From positions 3,633,339 through 3,697,338 of the forward strand of contig NZ_DS544873.1 of the NCBI RefSeq assembly GCF_000154725.1: a stretch of DNA of 64,000 nucleotides, given 5' to 3'. This stretch comes from Kordia algicida OT-1. GTDB lineage: Bacteria; Bacteroidota; Bacteroidia; Flavobacteriales; Flavobacteriaceae. Within the stretch, counting starts at the first letter, position 1, and each line of letters opens with the position of its first letter. The notes beneath the pieces are model-generated. The model did no database searches. It had not been told where the DNA came from and was given only the letters and a program-made list of their open reading frames with translations. Made by a program: the position numbers and the translations under genes. This document shows, in pieces, positions 46,123 through 55,123 of the stretch.

Positions 46123-49100
46123 ATGAAACAAAACATCAAAAATACATTGTACAGATTTGTTACAATGCGTGCTCCAGAACTTATTGGAGGACAAGAAAAA
46201 GTTTTAGGATTTGCAAATTTTCCTGAAGATGAAACAAGCGCCTTTATTACACCTGCATCACAAGCTACAACTCCTGAAGCTAAAAAAACAGCGATTGAAA
46301 CAGCAATTGCAAACTACACACCTAATTTTTCTTCTAAAAAAGATTTAGAAAATGAAAATATCTACTTTTATTACTTTGCTATTTGGCTGACAAAAAATAG
46401 AACAAAATTCACTTTAGAAGAAATTACCGAAAGAGTTGATGCATTTTATGCTCCTCAAAGTACGTATCCTTCAATGGTACAAGTTTGGGACGACTTACAT
46501 TACAATATCTTAACAAATGGCGATTCTTACATAAGAGACTTACTTTTATCATGGATTGTTGCCGATTGTTTTTTAACAAAACGTGATTTAGTTGAACGCA
46601 CTGCCGAAAACTTGCAAAAAATTGCACAAGCAAGAGTAGTGATTGATAAAAACTTATTCACTAATGAAGTTGCTACAGAAGGACCAAGAAAGTTAAAAGT
46701 TGCCGAAAAACATTTCAAAAAACAAATGGATGCAGTAAAGGCAAAACTTAACACAGATGAATTACAAAAAATTGCAAAAGAAGTTTCAAAGTTCAAAAAG
46801 CAATTATCTAGAGAAAATCAAAATGCCAAAGATGCATATCAAAAAACATACAATCAATCTGTAAAAGCAGCGTACGATGCAGCAACAATTGTAGAGCGTG
46901 TGGTCACTGATCCAGATTCAGGAGAAACTACTGTTGTAATTGAGTATGAAAATTTAGTGCTTCCAACTTATCAATTTACACCTACAGACGATTTAGACAA
47001 ATCATTATTAGCTGCAAGAGTAAGTCAAGAAACTGTAAATTATATTACAGATGTTGAGACTTCAGCTGGTGCAACAACGCTTGAAGAAGTTACAAGCATA
47101 CTTGACAACGAAATAGCAACCAATACAGCAACAACTTTTGACAATGTAGATTTTGAAACTTCACAAGTTTTAATTCCTGGTGGTGTTCCTGTTCCTGTAG
47201 CTACAAATCCGAACATCATTCCATTTTCATACAGTTTATGTCCAAGACGTAAAGTAGGTTCTTCCTTATATAACATCTTATTATCAATCAATGTTCCAAA
47301 TGCTTCCTATGATATCGTAAGCGTAACAACAGATGCTGGAGTCAATACATTTACAGATTTTGTAGAATATGGCTCAGGTACAAGCATTTCATTAGCTGTA
47401 TGTTATGACGGAATCTATTTAAGTCAGCCTATTAATCTTGATATGCTTATTGAATTCTCCAATGGGGAACTATATGAATTATCAATAGAAGATTTTACAA
47501 AAAAATGCTACTTAGGAGAATTACAACCTGCGGCTAGCACACCTGTAAACGAAGCTCCTGTTGCTTTCGGAATTCAACGTTTAGGAATTGCCGATTACCG
47601 AAAAGTAGAACAAGAAGTATGTTGCTACGTTCCTGGAGAAGTGTCTCATATTGAAAATATCATGGCGCGTGAATACAAATCGAAAGATGTAAAACGCACA
47701 CGTCGTCAGGAAACTACTGATACTTTCTCTAATGAAACAGAACGTGAAAACCTTACAGAAACAACTTCGACTGATCGTTTTGAAATGAATCAAGAAATTG
47801 CTTCCATCAATTCACAAGATCAATCTTTCAATGCTAGTGTTGGGGTTAATTGGAAATCTCCTGGAGGAAATCTAGGTGGAAACGCAAGTGCAAGTTTTTC
47901 AACAAATACATCTTCTGAAGTTTCCGAAAATCAAGCTATTACTCATGCCAAAGAAATTACAGAAAGAGCCTTGGATAAAGTAGTACAAAAAATTCGTGAA
48001 GAACGTGTTTCAAAAATTATTGAAGAATACGAAGAAAGTTCTTCTCACGGATTTGATAACCGAAAAGGTGACAAACATGTTTCTGGAGTCTATCGTTGGG
48101 TTGACAAAGTATATGAAAACAAAATTCTAAACTACGGAAAACGTTTAATGTATGAATTCATGATTCCGGAACCAGCTTCTTTTCATGATGTAGCGATCAA
48201 GTTAACGAATTCCGATGAAAATCAATTGGTACGACCATTAGATCCAAGAAAAGCAACTGTACAAAATATGGCTGACTTCACCAAAGTAACAAAAGATACC
48301 TATGCACATTGGGCAGCCATTTACAACGCTGAGGTGGAAGCTGCACCTGAAGAAGCTATGAAAATCACAAAAAGTTATATAGAAGAAATCAATCCACAAG
48401 GGCGTGAGCACTTTACAGGTCGTGCTTATACAGGGGAAGATTTCAATATAGAATCTGGATTAAAAAGAGGCGGAATCGAAATTCCTGAAGGATACAAATG
48501 TACCAAAGTTGAAGCTCACGTTTCATACAACAGAGAAGGTAGTAACAGAGCTGGAGAAATAGCATTCCATGTGGCTAACAAAAGTGTAAGTGGTGTACCT
48601 TCAACACTAACTTGGGGAGAAACACTTCAAACCATTGAAAATATTGATGTTTCTGAAAACCTCAATTTTACCTTAACAGCCAACAACATCAATATCTTAA
48701 CTTTCAATATTGTAATGTATTGTGAGTTAAAAGATCGCACAAGAGAAGCTTGGCAATTGCAAACCTTCAATAGTATCATTGAAGCCTACGAAAACCGCTT
48801 GACAATCTACGAAGAAAAATATGCTGAACAACAAAATCAGCAAGTAGAAACCTTTAAAGTAAATCCTGGATTCTACAGAGAAATTGAAAAAACGGTTTTA
48901 CGCAAAAATTGTATCTCTTATTTAATTGGTCATGAAAATTTAGGTAAAAATATGGTGGACAACAGAACATCTGTTTCGGCAATTGTTCCTAAATACTCAA
49001 ATCCAGCTTTAGATGATTATGCGGCCAAAGTAAAATTCTTTGAGCAAGCCTTTGAATGGGATATTATGAGTTACTATTTCTATCCTTTTTATTGGGCAAA

Positions 49101-49587
49101 CAAAGAAAAATGGGGAGAATTATATCAAATTCCTAACGACGATCCATTATTCAAAGCCTTCTTACAAAGCGGAATGGCACGTGTAATTATTACCGTTCGT
49201 CCAGGATTTGAAGAAATGGTCAACTGGTATATGGCAACAGGACAAGTTTGGAATGGCGGTCAAGTTCCAACGCTTGACGACGACGAATTTGTATCTATTG
49301 TTGAAGAATTACGTAATCCAGAAAGTGAAGTAGAAGAAACATGGGAAACACGTGTTCCAACTTCATTAACAGTGATTCAAGCTGGTGCTATCGGACTCAA
49401 CGTAGAAGGATTGCCATGTAATGACAAATGTGACGATTGGTTACGATTTGACACGGATGGAAATCCAGTATTAGATGCTGATGGAAACCCAATTTCAGAC
49501 AATCCAATAGTTCAAAATGATGAACTCATTGGCGGAACGGAAAGCGGTATCGGTAGCGATGTTGTAGGCAATACAACCGTACAATAA
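46123..49587 (+). CDS. Large protein of unknown function under the S24-type operator
   Basis: 1154 residues, no signal peptide or clear membrane helix. The middle contains a Gly/Ser-rich beta segment at about 566-600 (SVGVNWKSPGGNLGGNASAS), a long helix at about 610-640 (EITERALDKVVQKIREERVS), and GVYRWVDKVYENKILNYGKR followed by MYEFMIPEPASF. N-terminal third is helical with EKVLGFANFP. An Asp-rich tail (FDTDGNPVLDADGNPISDN) has calcium-loop-like repeats. I do not recognise the family. The promoter links it to the lysis cassette; candidate roles are a pore-former, a carrier or a tail-like structural protein. Confidence 0.75.
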   Translation: MKQNIKNTLYRFVTMRAPELIGGQEKVLGFANFPEDETSAFITPASQATTPEAKKTAIETAIANYTPNFSSKKDLENENIYFYYFAIWLTKNRTKFTLEEITERVDAFYAPQSTYPSMVQVWDDLHYNILTNGDSYIRDLLLSWIVADCFLTKRDLVERTAENLQKIAQARVVIDKNLFTNEVATEGPRKLKVAEKHFKKQMDAVKAKLNTDELQKIAKEVSKFKKQLSRENQNAKDAYQKTYNQSVKAAYDAATIVERVVTDPDSGETTVVIEYENLVLPTYQFTPTDDLDKSLLAARVSQETVNYITDVETSAGATTLEEVTSILDNEIATNTATTFDNVDFETSQVLIPGGVPVPVATNPNIIPFSYSLCPRRKVGSSLYNILLSINVPNASYDIVSVTTDAGVNTFTDFVEYGSGTSISLAVCYDGIYLSQPINLDMLIEFSNGELYELSIEDFTKKCYLGELQPAASTPVNEAPVAFGIQRLGIADYRKVEQEVCCYVPGEVSHIENIMAREYKSKDVKRTRRQETTDTFSNETERENLTETTSTDRFEMNQEIASINSQDQSFNASVGVNWKSPGGNLGGNASASFSTNTSSEVSENQAITHAKEITERALDKVVQKIREERVSKIIEEYEESSSHGFDNRKGDKHVSGVYRWVDKVYENKILNYGKRLMYEFMIPEPASFHDVAIKLTNSDENQLVRPLDPRKATVQNMADFTKVTKDTYAHWAAIYNAEVEAAPEEAMKITKSYIEEINPQGREHFTGRAYTGEDFNIESGLKRGGIEIPEGYKCTKVEAHVSYNREGSNRAGEIAFHVANKSVSGVPSTLTWGETLQTIENIDVSENLNFTLTANNINILTFNIVMYCELKDRTREAWQLQTFNSIIEAYENRLTIYEEKYAEQQNQQVETFKVNPGFYREIEKTVLRKNCISYLIGHENLGKNMVDNRTSVSAIVPKYSNPALDDYAAKVKFFEQAFEWDIMSYYFYPFYWANKEKWGELYQIPNDDPLFKAFLQSGMARVIITVRPGFEEMVNWYMATGQVWNGGQVPTLDDDEFVSIVEELRNPESEVEETWETRVPTSLTVIQAGAIGLNVEGLPCNDKCDDWLRFDTDGNPVLDADGNPISDNPIVQNDELIGGTESGIGSDVVGNTTVQ

Positions 49588-49621
49588 CAATAACATACCA
49601 CAGATTTTAATAGAAAAAGTA

Positions 49622-49650
49622 GTCCCGGACAAGTTTCGGGACAGCTTTTC
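49622..49650 (+). terminator. Hairpin after the 1154-residue gene
   Basis: GTCCCG (49622-49627) pairs with CGGGAC (49637-49642), then AGCTTTTC. A weak terminator; read-through to 49703 is possible. Confidence 0.55.
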
Positions 49651-49702
49651 TAATGTCAAAATTTGACGAAAATCTAAGTATTAACATTTTAAAATAATAA
49701 TT

Positions 49703-51694
49703 ATGCATGCATACGAATATGGAATTACAAAATTCAATAAAAAATATCAGCCTGCACCTAACATAACTGTATTTAACGATCGCTTAGTCTTTATTGACAA
49801 GGATGGAAGTGAACAAGAAGATCAATCTACCCCAGAAGCGTTCTCTATATTTTCATATATAGAAGTAAGTCATACAGGTGAAAATACGTTTTCATACGAT
49901 CTTGAAAACAGAAAAAGAGTAAACGCAAGCTTAATGGAAGATTATTTAATTCCTAATAATCACGTTACAATTACAAATGATAATACGCTTACTAATATTC
50001 CTGTTTATACTGATTCGGTAGAACCTGATTATTACCAAGATGCAACGAATGTCACTATTCATTCGTACGAAGGAAGACACTACATCAAACATAATTTCGC
50101 TTCTTATGGAGGTGTAGAATCAGTAATTGTAGCTAAAAGTACAAGACCAAAACTATTTACCTTAAAAGATGAAAAATTAAAAGAATTATTAAATAATCCT
50201 GAAATATCTTTAATTTTTTTCTTTTCAAAAGATGGAGCAAAGCTAGAAGGAGCTCACTTGTCTATTGATGACGTAAAGGATAATGAAATTATTTTCTTTC
50301 TAGAAAAAGATGACAGTTACAATATTTTTGGATCGGTAGCTAGAGTACTTTCAGGAAAAAATATCAATTCACTATCGCAAATGCCTTATACAGCAACAGC
50401 AAATTTGGCAAATGTGTTTAAGGTTGATACTGAGCCTGAACAAATAAAAAAAGTATGTAAAGGTCATTTGGAAGCTAAACAAACAAATCAAGAAAAAGGG
50501 TTCTTTTACTACTTAGGACAGGCAGTAGATTTTGTAGCTAAACTCACAGCCAAATTTTTTAAAGTAACTCAAGGCGACCCACTAATTTATATTGGAGAAG
50601 CAATTTCCGAAAACCTTAGATTTGATGAAAAGCGATGGCGTTATTTTGACGAAGAAGGAAAACCCAGTAAAAACTTTGAACCGATTATCCCTGGATTCTT
50701 ACATTTTTTAGAGATTGCTGATGTTATACATGAAAATATAGAAAAAAACAGTGAAAACTTTAAATCTAAACTAGCAGGGATTGAAGATAGAATTGATGAG
50801 TTTCTTGACATCGTACCCATAAGAAGCATTCGAAGGTATTTAAAGAAAAAACTCAAAATTCTTTTTGATGTGATTGAAAAAATGAGAGATGTATACGATA
50901 CCGTTATCAAAATCATCACTTCAAAAGAGATATTCTTATTTGCGAATGCCTTACTCATCGGATTACTCAACAGTTTATCGGCTGCCGTAGGTGGTATTTT
51001 AACCCTTATTGGACACATCATGAATTTACCATATTACCTATATAAAGCATCGGAAACAAAATCTGAGCGTAAATCTGGTTATATAAGTATGGTCATAGAG
51101 TTACTGGAAAATGGCATTGAAGCCTTTATAAGTCTCTTCTCTGTTAAAAACTTAGCTGCTATAGCTAGTTTTTTTATAGAAGCACCAGGACTTGTTAGAG
51201 ATTTTCTTACCAGTCCTAGTACCATTATGACCAAAACTACAGAAGCAGGAAGTTATGTAAAAACACATAGTGATGCCATAGGCTACGGTATGGGTTACGC
51301 TATTGGTTTTGTGGTAGAAGAAGTACTTACTACCATGGCTACTATGGGAACTGCAAATGTGGTAAAAGCAGTCAAAGTAACAGTAGATTCCTTTAAAAGC
51401 ATCTTAATTGCTTCAGGTAAAGCTGCCAAATTTACTATTACCAGCCCTAAAACCTTGGTAAAAGGAATGAGTTTGCTCTTTAAGCGCATGCGAAAACTAA
51501 ATGTACCTAAACTATTAGATGAATTATTAGCATTCTTAAAAAGCTTACTCACTACTGCTAGGCAATTGGCAGAAGAAGCCTTTGATAAAGCTTTTAAACA
51601 CAATCCGTTAGTAAAAGTACAATTGCAACGTGCTGGATATGCTCCTACGGAAGTGATAGATGATCTTATACGAATTTGTCCCATAAAAGCATAA
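49703..51694 (+). CDS. Putative toxin carrier protein with hydrophobic pre-toxin region
   Basis: 663 residues. The N-terminal 260 residues are beta-rich (MHAYEYGITKFNKKYQPAPN). Residues about 409-450 (IFLFANALLIGLLNSLSAAV, GGILTLIGHIMNLPYYLY) and 527-560 (GYGMGYAIGFVVEEVLTTMA) are strongly hydrophobic with Gly, the layout of pre-toxin translocation modules in polymorphic toxins. It ends with APTEVIDDLIRICPIKA, and the nuclease gene starts 4 bases later. No Type VI, VII or IX signal was recognised. I infer it helps deliver or hold the toxin. Confidence 0.65.
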   Translation: MHAYEYGITKFNKKYQPAPNITVFNDRLVFIDKDGSEQEDQSTPEAFSIFSYIEVSHTGENTFSYDLENRKRVNASLMEDYLIPNNHVTITNDNTLTNIPVYTDSVEPDYYQDATNVTIHSYEGRHYIKHNFASYGGVESVIVAKSTRPKLFTLKDEKLKELLNNPEISLIFFFSKDGAKLEGAHLSIDDVKDNEIIFFLEKDDSYNIFGSVARVLSGKNINSLSQMPYTATANLANVFKVDTEPEQIKKVCKGHLEAKQTNQEKGFFYYLGQAVDFVAKLTAKFFKVTQGDPLIYIGEAISENLRFDEKRWRYFDEEGKPSKNFEPIIPGFLHFLEIADVIHENIEKNSENFKSKLAGIEDRIDEFLDIVPIRSIRRYLKKKLKILFDVIEKMRDVYDTVIKIITSKEIFLFANALLIGLLNSLSAAVGGILTLIGHIMNLPYYLYKASETKSERKSGYISMVIELLENGIEAFISLFSVKNLAAIASFFIEAPGLVRDFLTSPSTIMTKTTEAGSYVKTHSDAIGYGMGYAIGFVVEEVLTTMATMGTANVVKAVKVTVDSFKSILIASGKAAKFTITSPKTLVKGMSLLFKRMRKLNVPKLLDELLAFLKSLLTTARQLAEEAFDKAFKHNPLVKVQLQRAGYAPTEVIDDLIRICPIKA

Positions 51695-51698
51695 GAGT

Positions 51699-52772
51699 AT
51701 GAGAACGTTTATACAAAAGCTCTTGCTATTATGGGGAGCTAAAAAAAGGAAAAAGCAGGCAACAGTTGCATGGCTTAAAAAATATGGCTTAAAAATTGTA
51801 TATAAAAAAGAAACATCGCTTATCTTAGGGTGTTTTTTTATGAGACCTACACGTCCTGGAAAAATAGACTTATTGGATCATAGAGGTAATATTTTAGAAA
51901 AAAACATCAGTGATGTAAACATAGGTAAATACACCAAAAAATACGAAGATGCTGCACAAGCAAAGTATTCAGATTTGCCAAAAGATAAAGCACTTCCTAA
52001 GCATTTGGATGACTTAGTTAAAGAAAAATCACTAAAAAAATTAGTAGCTAAGAATAAAAAGTTTCTTGATGATAATAATTTAGTAACTAGAAAAACAACA
52101 AAAGGTACTAATGTAGAATTAATAAATAAAAAAACAGGAGTTACTATTGTGCGAGGAAGTACAATAGACTTGGAAAAAATTATTTACTTCCTTAAATTAA
52201 ACCCATCAGAACAGCAAAAACTAATTAATAAAACTAATAATGCCATAAACACAGGGAGATCAAAAAATAGAGGATATAAAAAGACTCCTAATAGCAAAGC
52301 AAAAATAGAAAAAAAATTAAGAGAGGCTGGCGTAAATATTGATATCCCTACAGCGAAAGGAGGTGCGGAAATAGCTCCAGAACTTAATGTGCTGGGTGAT
52401 AGAATGTTTTTAACAGATGGGAAATTAGGAACTGGGAATTATATTGATCTTTATGATAATGGTATTACCGATGGACAGATTAATAATTTTATACAAAAAG
52501 TAAAACAGTTTAAGGGAGAAGTAAGGGCTAATGTTACTAGTGTAAGAGGTGCTGACTTTACCAACTGTTGGATAGAGATGGGGATAGACCCTATTCTAGG
52601 GAATAAAATTTATAAATATATCGATATTACTTGGCATCATTTAGACGATCTTAGTATAGACTTAAAGAGTAGATTCCAATTAGTTGTTACTAAAATTCAC
52701 GAGGCAACTTTTGCACATATGGGTAGTGACAAACAAATAAGACAATTATTAGAAATTATTGAATTAAATTAA
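51699..52772 (+). CDS. Nuclease toxin of the WHH (HNH/endonuclease VII-like) type
   Basis: 357 residues. The C-terminal domain (about 215-357) has the WHH-family layout: GADFTNCWIEMGIDP, then TWHHLDDL with Trp312-His313-His314, and LVVTKIHEATFAHMGS with His334 and His340, all hallmarks of a metal-dependent nuclease toxin. The N-terminal part is basic and Lys-rich; residues 1-60 show no signal peptide. It is a free-standing toxin rather than the end of a large carrier, coming 4 bases after the carrier gene and 2 bases before a SUKH-1 immunity gene. Target is DNA or RNA; unknown which. Confidence 0.8.
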   Translation: MRTFIQKLLLLWGAKKRKKQATVAWLKKYGLKIVYKKETSLILGCFFMRPTRPGKIDLLDHRGNILEKNISDVNIGKYTKKYEDAAQAKYSDLPKDKALPKHLDDLVKEKSLKKLVAKNKKFLDDNNLVTRKTTKGTNVELINKKTGVTIVRGSTIDLEKIIYFLKLNPSEQQKLINKTNNAINTGRSKNRGYKKTPNSKAKIEKKLREAGVNIDIPTAKGGAEIAPELNVLGDRMFLTDGKLGTGNYIDLYDNGITDGQINNFIQKVKQFKGEVRANVTSVRGADFTNCWIEMGIDPILGNKIYKYIDITWHHLDDLSIDLKSRFQLVVTKIHEATFAHMGSDKQIRQLLEIIELN

Positions 52773-52774
52773 TT

Positions 52775-53182
52775 ATGAGATTATTTAAAAAATCAAGTAC
52801 ACAAGTAACTGAAGAAGATTTACAAGAATTTGAAAATACTCTAGGAAAACGTTTACCAGAAGATTATAGACAGTTTATGAAGGATTATAATGGAGGAATT
52901 CAAATAAAAGAAGGAAATCTTTGGTATCCCAATTATGTTAGTGAGGAAGGCGAGTTGGTTTTGAAAAAAATTCATAGACTTGAAATAGCAATTAGTCTAA
53001 CTGAAATCTATGATTTTTTGCCAAAGGCTGTTAATATAGGAGGCTTTTTCGGGGGTATTATAGCTATGTCCTTATCAGACAATGATTATGGTAATATCTA
53101 CATCCAATTTAGTTATACTGATCCAGAAAAGGTGGCAGATTCTTTTACAGAATTTATAGAAGGTTTAGAAGATTACGATTAA
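52775..53182 (+). CDS. SUKH-1 (SMI1/KNR4) immunity protein
   Basis: 135 residues. DLQEFENTLGKRLPEDYRQF and FMKDYNGG form the SUKH signature, with YGNIYIQFSYTD and ADSFTEFIEGL at the end. SUKH proteins neutralise many nuclease toxins, particularly of the HNH/WHH group, so it is likely the cognate immunity for the gene just upstream (gap 2 bases). It seems to be the first of a series of immunity genes. Confidence 0.88.
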   Translation: MRLFKKSSTQVTEEDLQEFENTLGKRLPEDYRQFMKDYNGGIQIKEGNLWYPNYVSEEGELVLKKIHRLEIAISLTEIYDFLPKAVNIGGFFGGIIAMSLSDNDYGNIYIQFSYTDPEKVADSFTEFIEGLEDYD

Positions 53183-53187
53183 AGTAA

Positions 53188-53319
53188 GCTGAATTCCCCA
53201 TGCTAGGAGAAAACCATGGAGCTATCTATGCATTCTACCCAGACGGAGAACGAGTAGATTTAGCCTCTTCTTTTACAGAATTTATAAATGGTCTTGTAGC
53301 TAAATATTATAATTACTAA
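53188..53319 (+). pseudogene. Remnant of a second SUKH-1 immunity gene
   Basis: After a stop in frame at 53185-53187, 43 codons read ...MLGENHGAIYAFYPDGERVD and LASSFTEFINGLVAKYYNY to a stop at 53317-53319. This matches the C-terminal third of SUKH-1 proteins (compare VADSFTEFIEGL in the gene before). The N-terminal two thirds are missing, so I call it a degraded copy. Confidence 0.75.
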
Positions 53320-53350
53320 ATAGTTAATTTAAAAAAAATTCATGAAATTC

Positions 53351-53400
53351 AAAACCACGCCAACCCTAAAAAGTTGGCGTTTCTATTTTAATTGTAAATT
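53351..53400 (+). terminator. Immunity-array terminator repeat, copy 1
   Basis: ACGCCAAC and GTTGGCGT form the stem around CCTAAAAA, followed by TTCTATTTTAATTGTAAATT. Nearly the same unit recurs at 54321-54370 and 54677-54720. Confidence 0.85.
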
Positions 53401-53451
53401 GTAGCGAAATTGATCTTCAAAGCTACTAATGAAATTTGAAAAGAAAAATAA

Positions 53452-53841
53452 ATGTCACTCACATACAACATACGATTCAAAAAAAAGATTGTAGAAAAAA
53501 AACAATTCAAAGAATTTCAAGAAAAACATAAAAATAAAATATTATTAATATCTGACATACACACAACTGATAGGTCTTATGTAGACAGCATCTTTGAAGA
53601 CTATACTATTGAATTTGATTTAGGAACTGCTTCTTTTATTGATTTTGATATATTGAAAAAAGAAACTGATCCGCAAGAGAGAAATAAATTGATTCTAAGC
53701 CTTCATGATAAAATTGTAAATGAAATCTATCCAGAAGAAGATTATTTCTTCAGCTTTAATGGTGATATCATATATCAGATGCGTGAAAATGGTATCACAA
53801 AAAGAAATTCGAAAAGTAGCTTTTATCAAAATTTAGATTAA
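53452..53841 (+). CDS. Unknown protein in the immunity array
   Basis: 129 residues, no signal peptide, acidic. MSLTYNIRFKKKIVEKKQFK at the start and DYFFSFNGDIIYQMRENGIT near the end; no family recognised. Its position between two immunity genes, flanked by the terminator repeat, and its size make an immunity role likely. Confidence 0.6.
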   Translation: MSLTYNIRFKKKIVEKKQFKEFQEKHKNKILLISDIHTTDRSYVDSIFEDYTIEFDLGTASFIDFDILKKETDPQERNKLILSLHDKIVNEIYPEEDYFFSFNGDIIYQMRENGITKRNSKSSFYQNLD

Positions 53842-53882
53842 AGATTGTGGGTGTTCTCTTTTAGCTATCTTTCTGAAAAATT

Positions 53883-54308
53883 ATGAAAAAAATAACATTA
53901 GAATTACAAGAAAAAAAAGTTACCCTTAACGAAATAAATTCTTTTGAAAAAGAATATGGTTTTAAACTAATTAATAGTTATAAATCCTTTTTAACAGAAA
54001 ATAATGGAGGAGTTCCCATAGAAAATATTTTTTGGGATGGTAACATAGCATCTGGAGTATCTGTATTTTTTCCTCTCAAATATGGTAAAAATTCACTAGA
54101 AAATACGATTTCCTATTTACACAGAGAAGATGCTTTACCTAAAACCTATTTCCCTTTTGCTAGTACAGGAGGAGCAAGTATTTATGCTTTTTCAATGAAG
54201 AAAGAAAACTTTGGAGAAGTTTATATTTTTAATTTTGACGGTTCAGAACCATTTAAAATTACCAATTCTTTTGAAGAATTTATTGAAAGTCTTGAAATAG
54301 ATGAATAA
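53883..54308 (+). CDS. SUKH-1 (SMI1/KNR4) immunity protein
   Basis: 141 residues. INSFEKEYGFKLINSYKSFL and ENNGGVPIENIFW are the SUKH entry; NFGEVYIFNFDGSEPFKI and NSFEEFIESLEI the exit. No toxin gene precedes it, so it may be an orphan immunity gene against toxins of relatives. The terminator repeat follows immediately. Confidence 0.85.
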   Translation: MKKITLELQEKKVTLNEINSFEKEYGFKLINSYKSFLTENNGGVPIENIFWDGNIASGVSVFFPLKYGKNSLENTISYLHREDALPKTYFPFASTGGASIYAFSMKKENFGEVYIFNFDGSEPFKITNSFEEFIESLEIDE

Positions 54309-54320
54309 AATAACTCATAA

Positions 54321-54370
54321 AAACAACGCCAACCCTAAAAAGTTGGCGTTTTCCATTTTAATTGTAAATT
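54321..54370 (+). terminator. Immunity-array terminator repeat, copy 2
   Basis: Same stem as at 53351 (ACGCCAAC, CCTAAAAA, GTTGGCGT) with T4, and the same 3' flank ATTTTAATTGTAAATT, so the repeat is longer than the hairpin alone. Confidence 0.85.
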
Positions 54371-54386
54371 TTCATAAATTAAAAAT

Positions 54387-54671
54387 ATGAAAACATTAAG
54401 AATAAAAGCAGAAGATTTAGATTTAGTTGGATTAGATGGAGGTGGAACCGAAATATTACATTACCAAGGAAAACCATTCACAGGAATTTGTTTAACCTAT
54501 GAAGATGCTGGATGGTTGTCTCTTGAAAAAGAATTTCAAGATGGATACCAAGAAGGTTGGGTACGATTATACTATGAAAATGGACAATTGGAAGAAGAAT
54601 ATTTTATGCACAACAATATTATGGATCCTGATTTAGGAGGTGCTTGGGACGAAGAAGGCAATCCTATATAA
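54387..54671 (+). CDS. MORN-repeat-like small protein
   Basis: 94 residues. HYQGKPFTGICLTYED, EKEFQDGYQEGWVRLYYENG and LEEEYFMHNN follow the MORN/YwqK pattern (YxNGxLxxEY). YwqK-type proteins often serve as antitoxin or immunity partners in toxin clusters; here the context supports that, without proof. Start at 54387 is the only ATG before the repeat region. Confidence 0.75.
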   Translation: MKTLRIKAEDLDLVGLDGGGTEILHYQGKPFTGICLTYEDAGWLSLEKEFQDGYQEGWVRLYYENGQLEEEYFMHNNIMDPDLGGAWDEEGNPI

Positions 54672-54676
54672 AACTC

Positions 54677-54720
54677 AAAACCACGCCAACACTAAAAAGT
54701 TGGCGTTTTCCATTTAAATA
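54677..54720 (+). terminator. Immunity-array terminator repeat, copy 3
   Basis: AAAACCACGCCAACACTAAA begins the unit, with the stem ACGCCAAC/GTTGGCGT and T4. One base differs in the loop (ACT instead of CCT); the 3' flank is shorter. Confidence 0.85.
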
Positions 54721-54748
54721 CTATCTTCATACATTCAAAATCTAACTC

Positions 54749-55123
54749 ATGGAAAACCCACAAAAAGTAACGCTTTTTTTAGGAAAATTTTCTTCACAAA
54801 AACGATTAAATTCATTTCTAGAAGAACACTATGACGAAGATGCTGAGGTTTCTTCTGAGTTTATGGAAGCTTTTCAAATTGAATACATCGATCACGACTT
54901 TCAAGAGGTAGATTTTTACACAAACAAAACCTCCAAAGAAGCAATTTTTAAAGACTTCTCTTATGTTGAATCTTTTATTAAAGAAATTCCAGAACTCGAT
55001 TGGAAAGCATACAACAGTATCATTCTCCTTTATAATTTTAAATATCCAGGAACGATCAAAGAAACCAAAAACGTAAAATTTATTGCTACTTTTGAATATA
55101 AAGAAGAAGCAAACAACCCATGA
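54749..55123 (+). CDS. Imm22-like immunity protein
   Basis: 124 residues. VTLFLGKFSSQKRLNSFLEE and SSEFMEAFQIEYIDHDFQEV match the Imm22 layout (a V-x-LFLGKF strand, helix with two acidic turns, SxFMxxF, then YDxDFxE). Imm22 proteins protect against nuclease-type polymorphic toxins. It overlaps the next gene by 4 bases (ATGA), so the two are coupled. Confidence 0.72.
   Translation: MENPQKVTLFLGKFSSQKRLNSFLEEHYDEDAEVSSEFMEAFQIEYIDHDFQEVDFYTNKTSKEAIFKDFSYVESFIKEIPELDWKAYNSIILLYNFKYPGTIKETKNVKFIATFEYKEEANNP

Noticed and set aside
51690-51700. Carrier and WHH nuclease as one gene broken by frameshift
   Set aside because: Both frames have good starts and stops, the gap of 4 bases is usual for an operon, and the carrier ends with a natural-looking C-terminus; no sequence at the junction suggests a slip.
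53351-54720. CRISPR array from the repeated 30-50 bp units
   Set aside because: The spacing is hundreds of bases, each unit is a terminator hairpin following a gene, and there are no spacers or cas genes.
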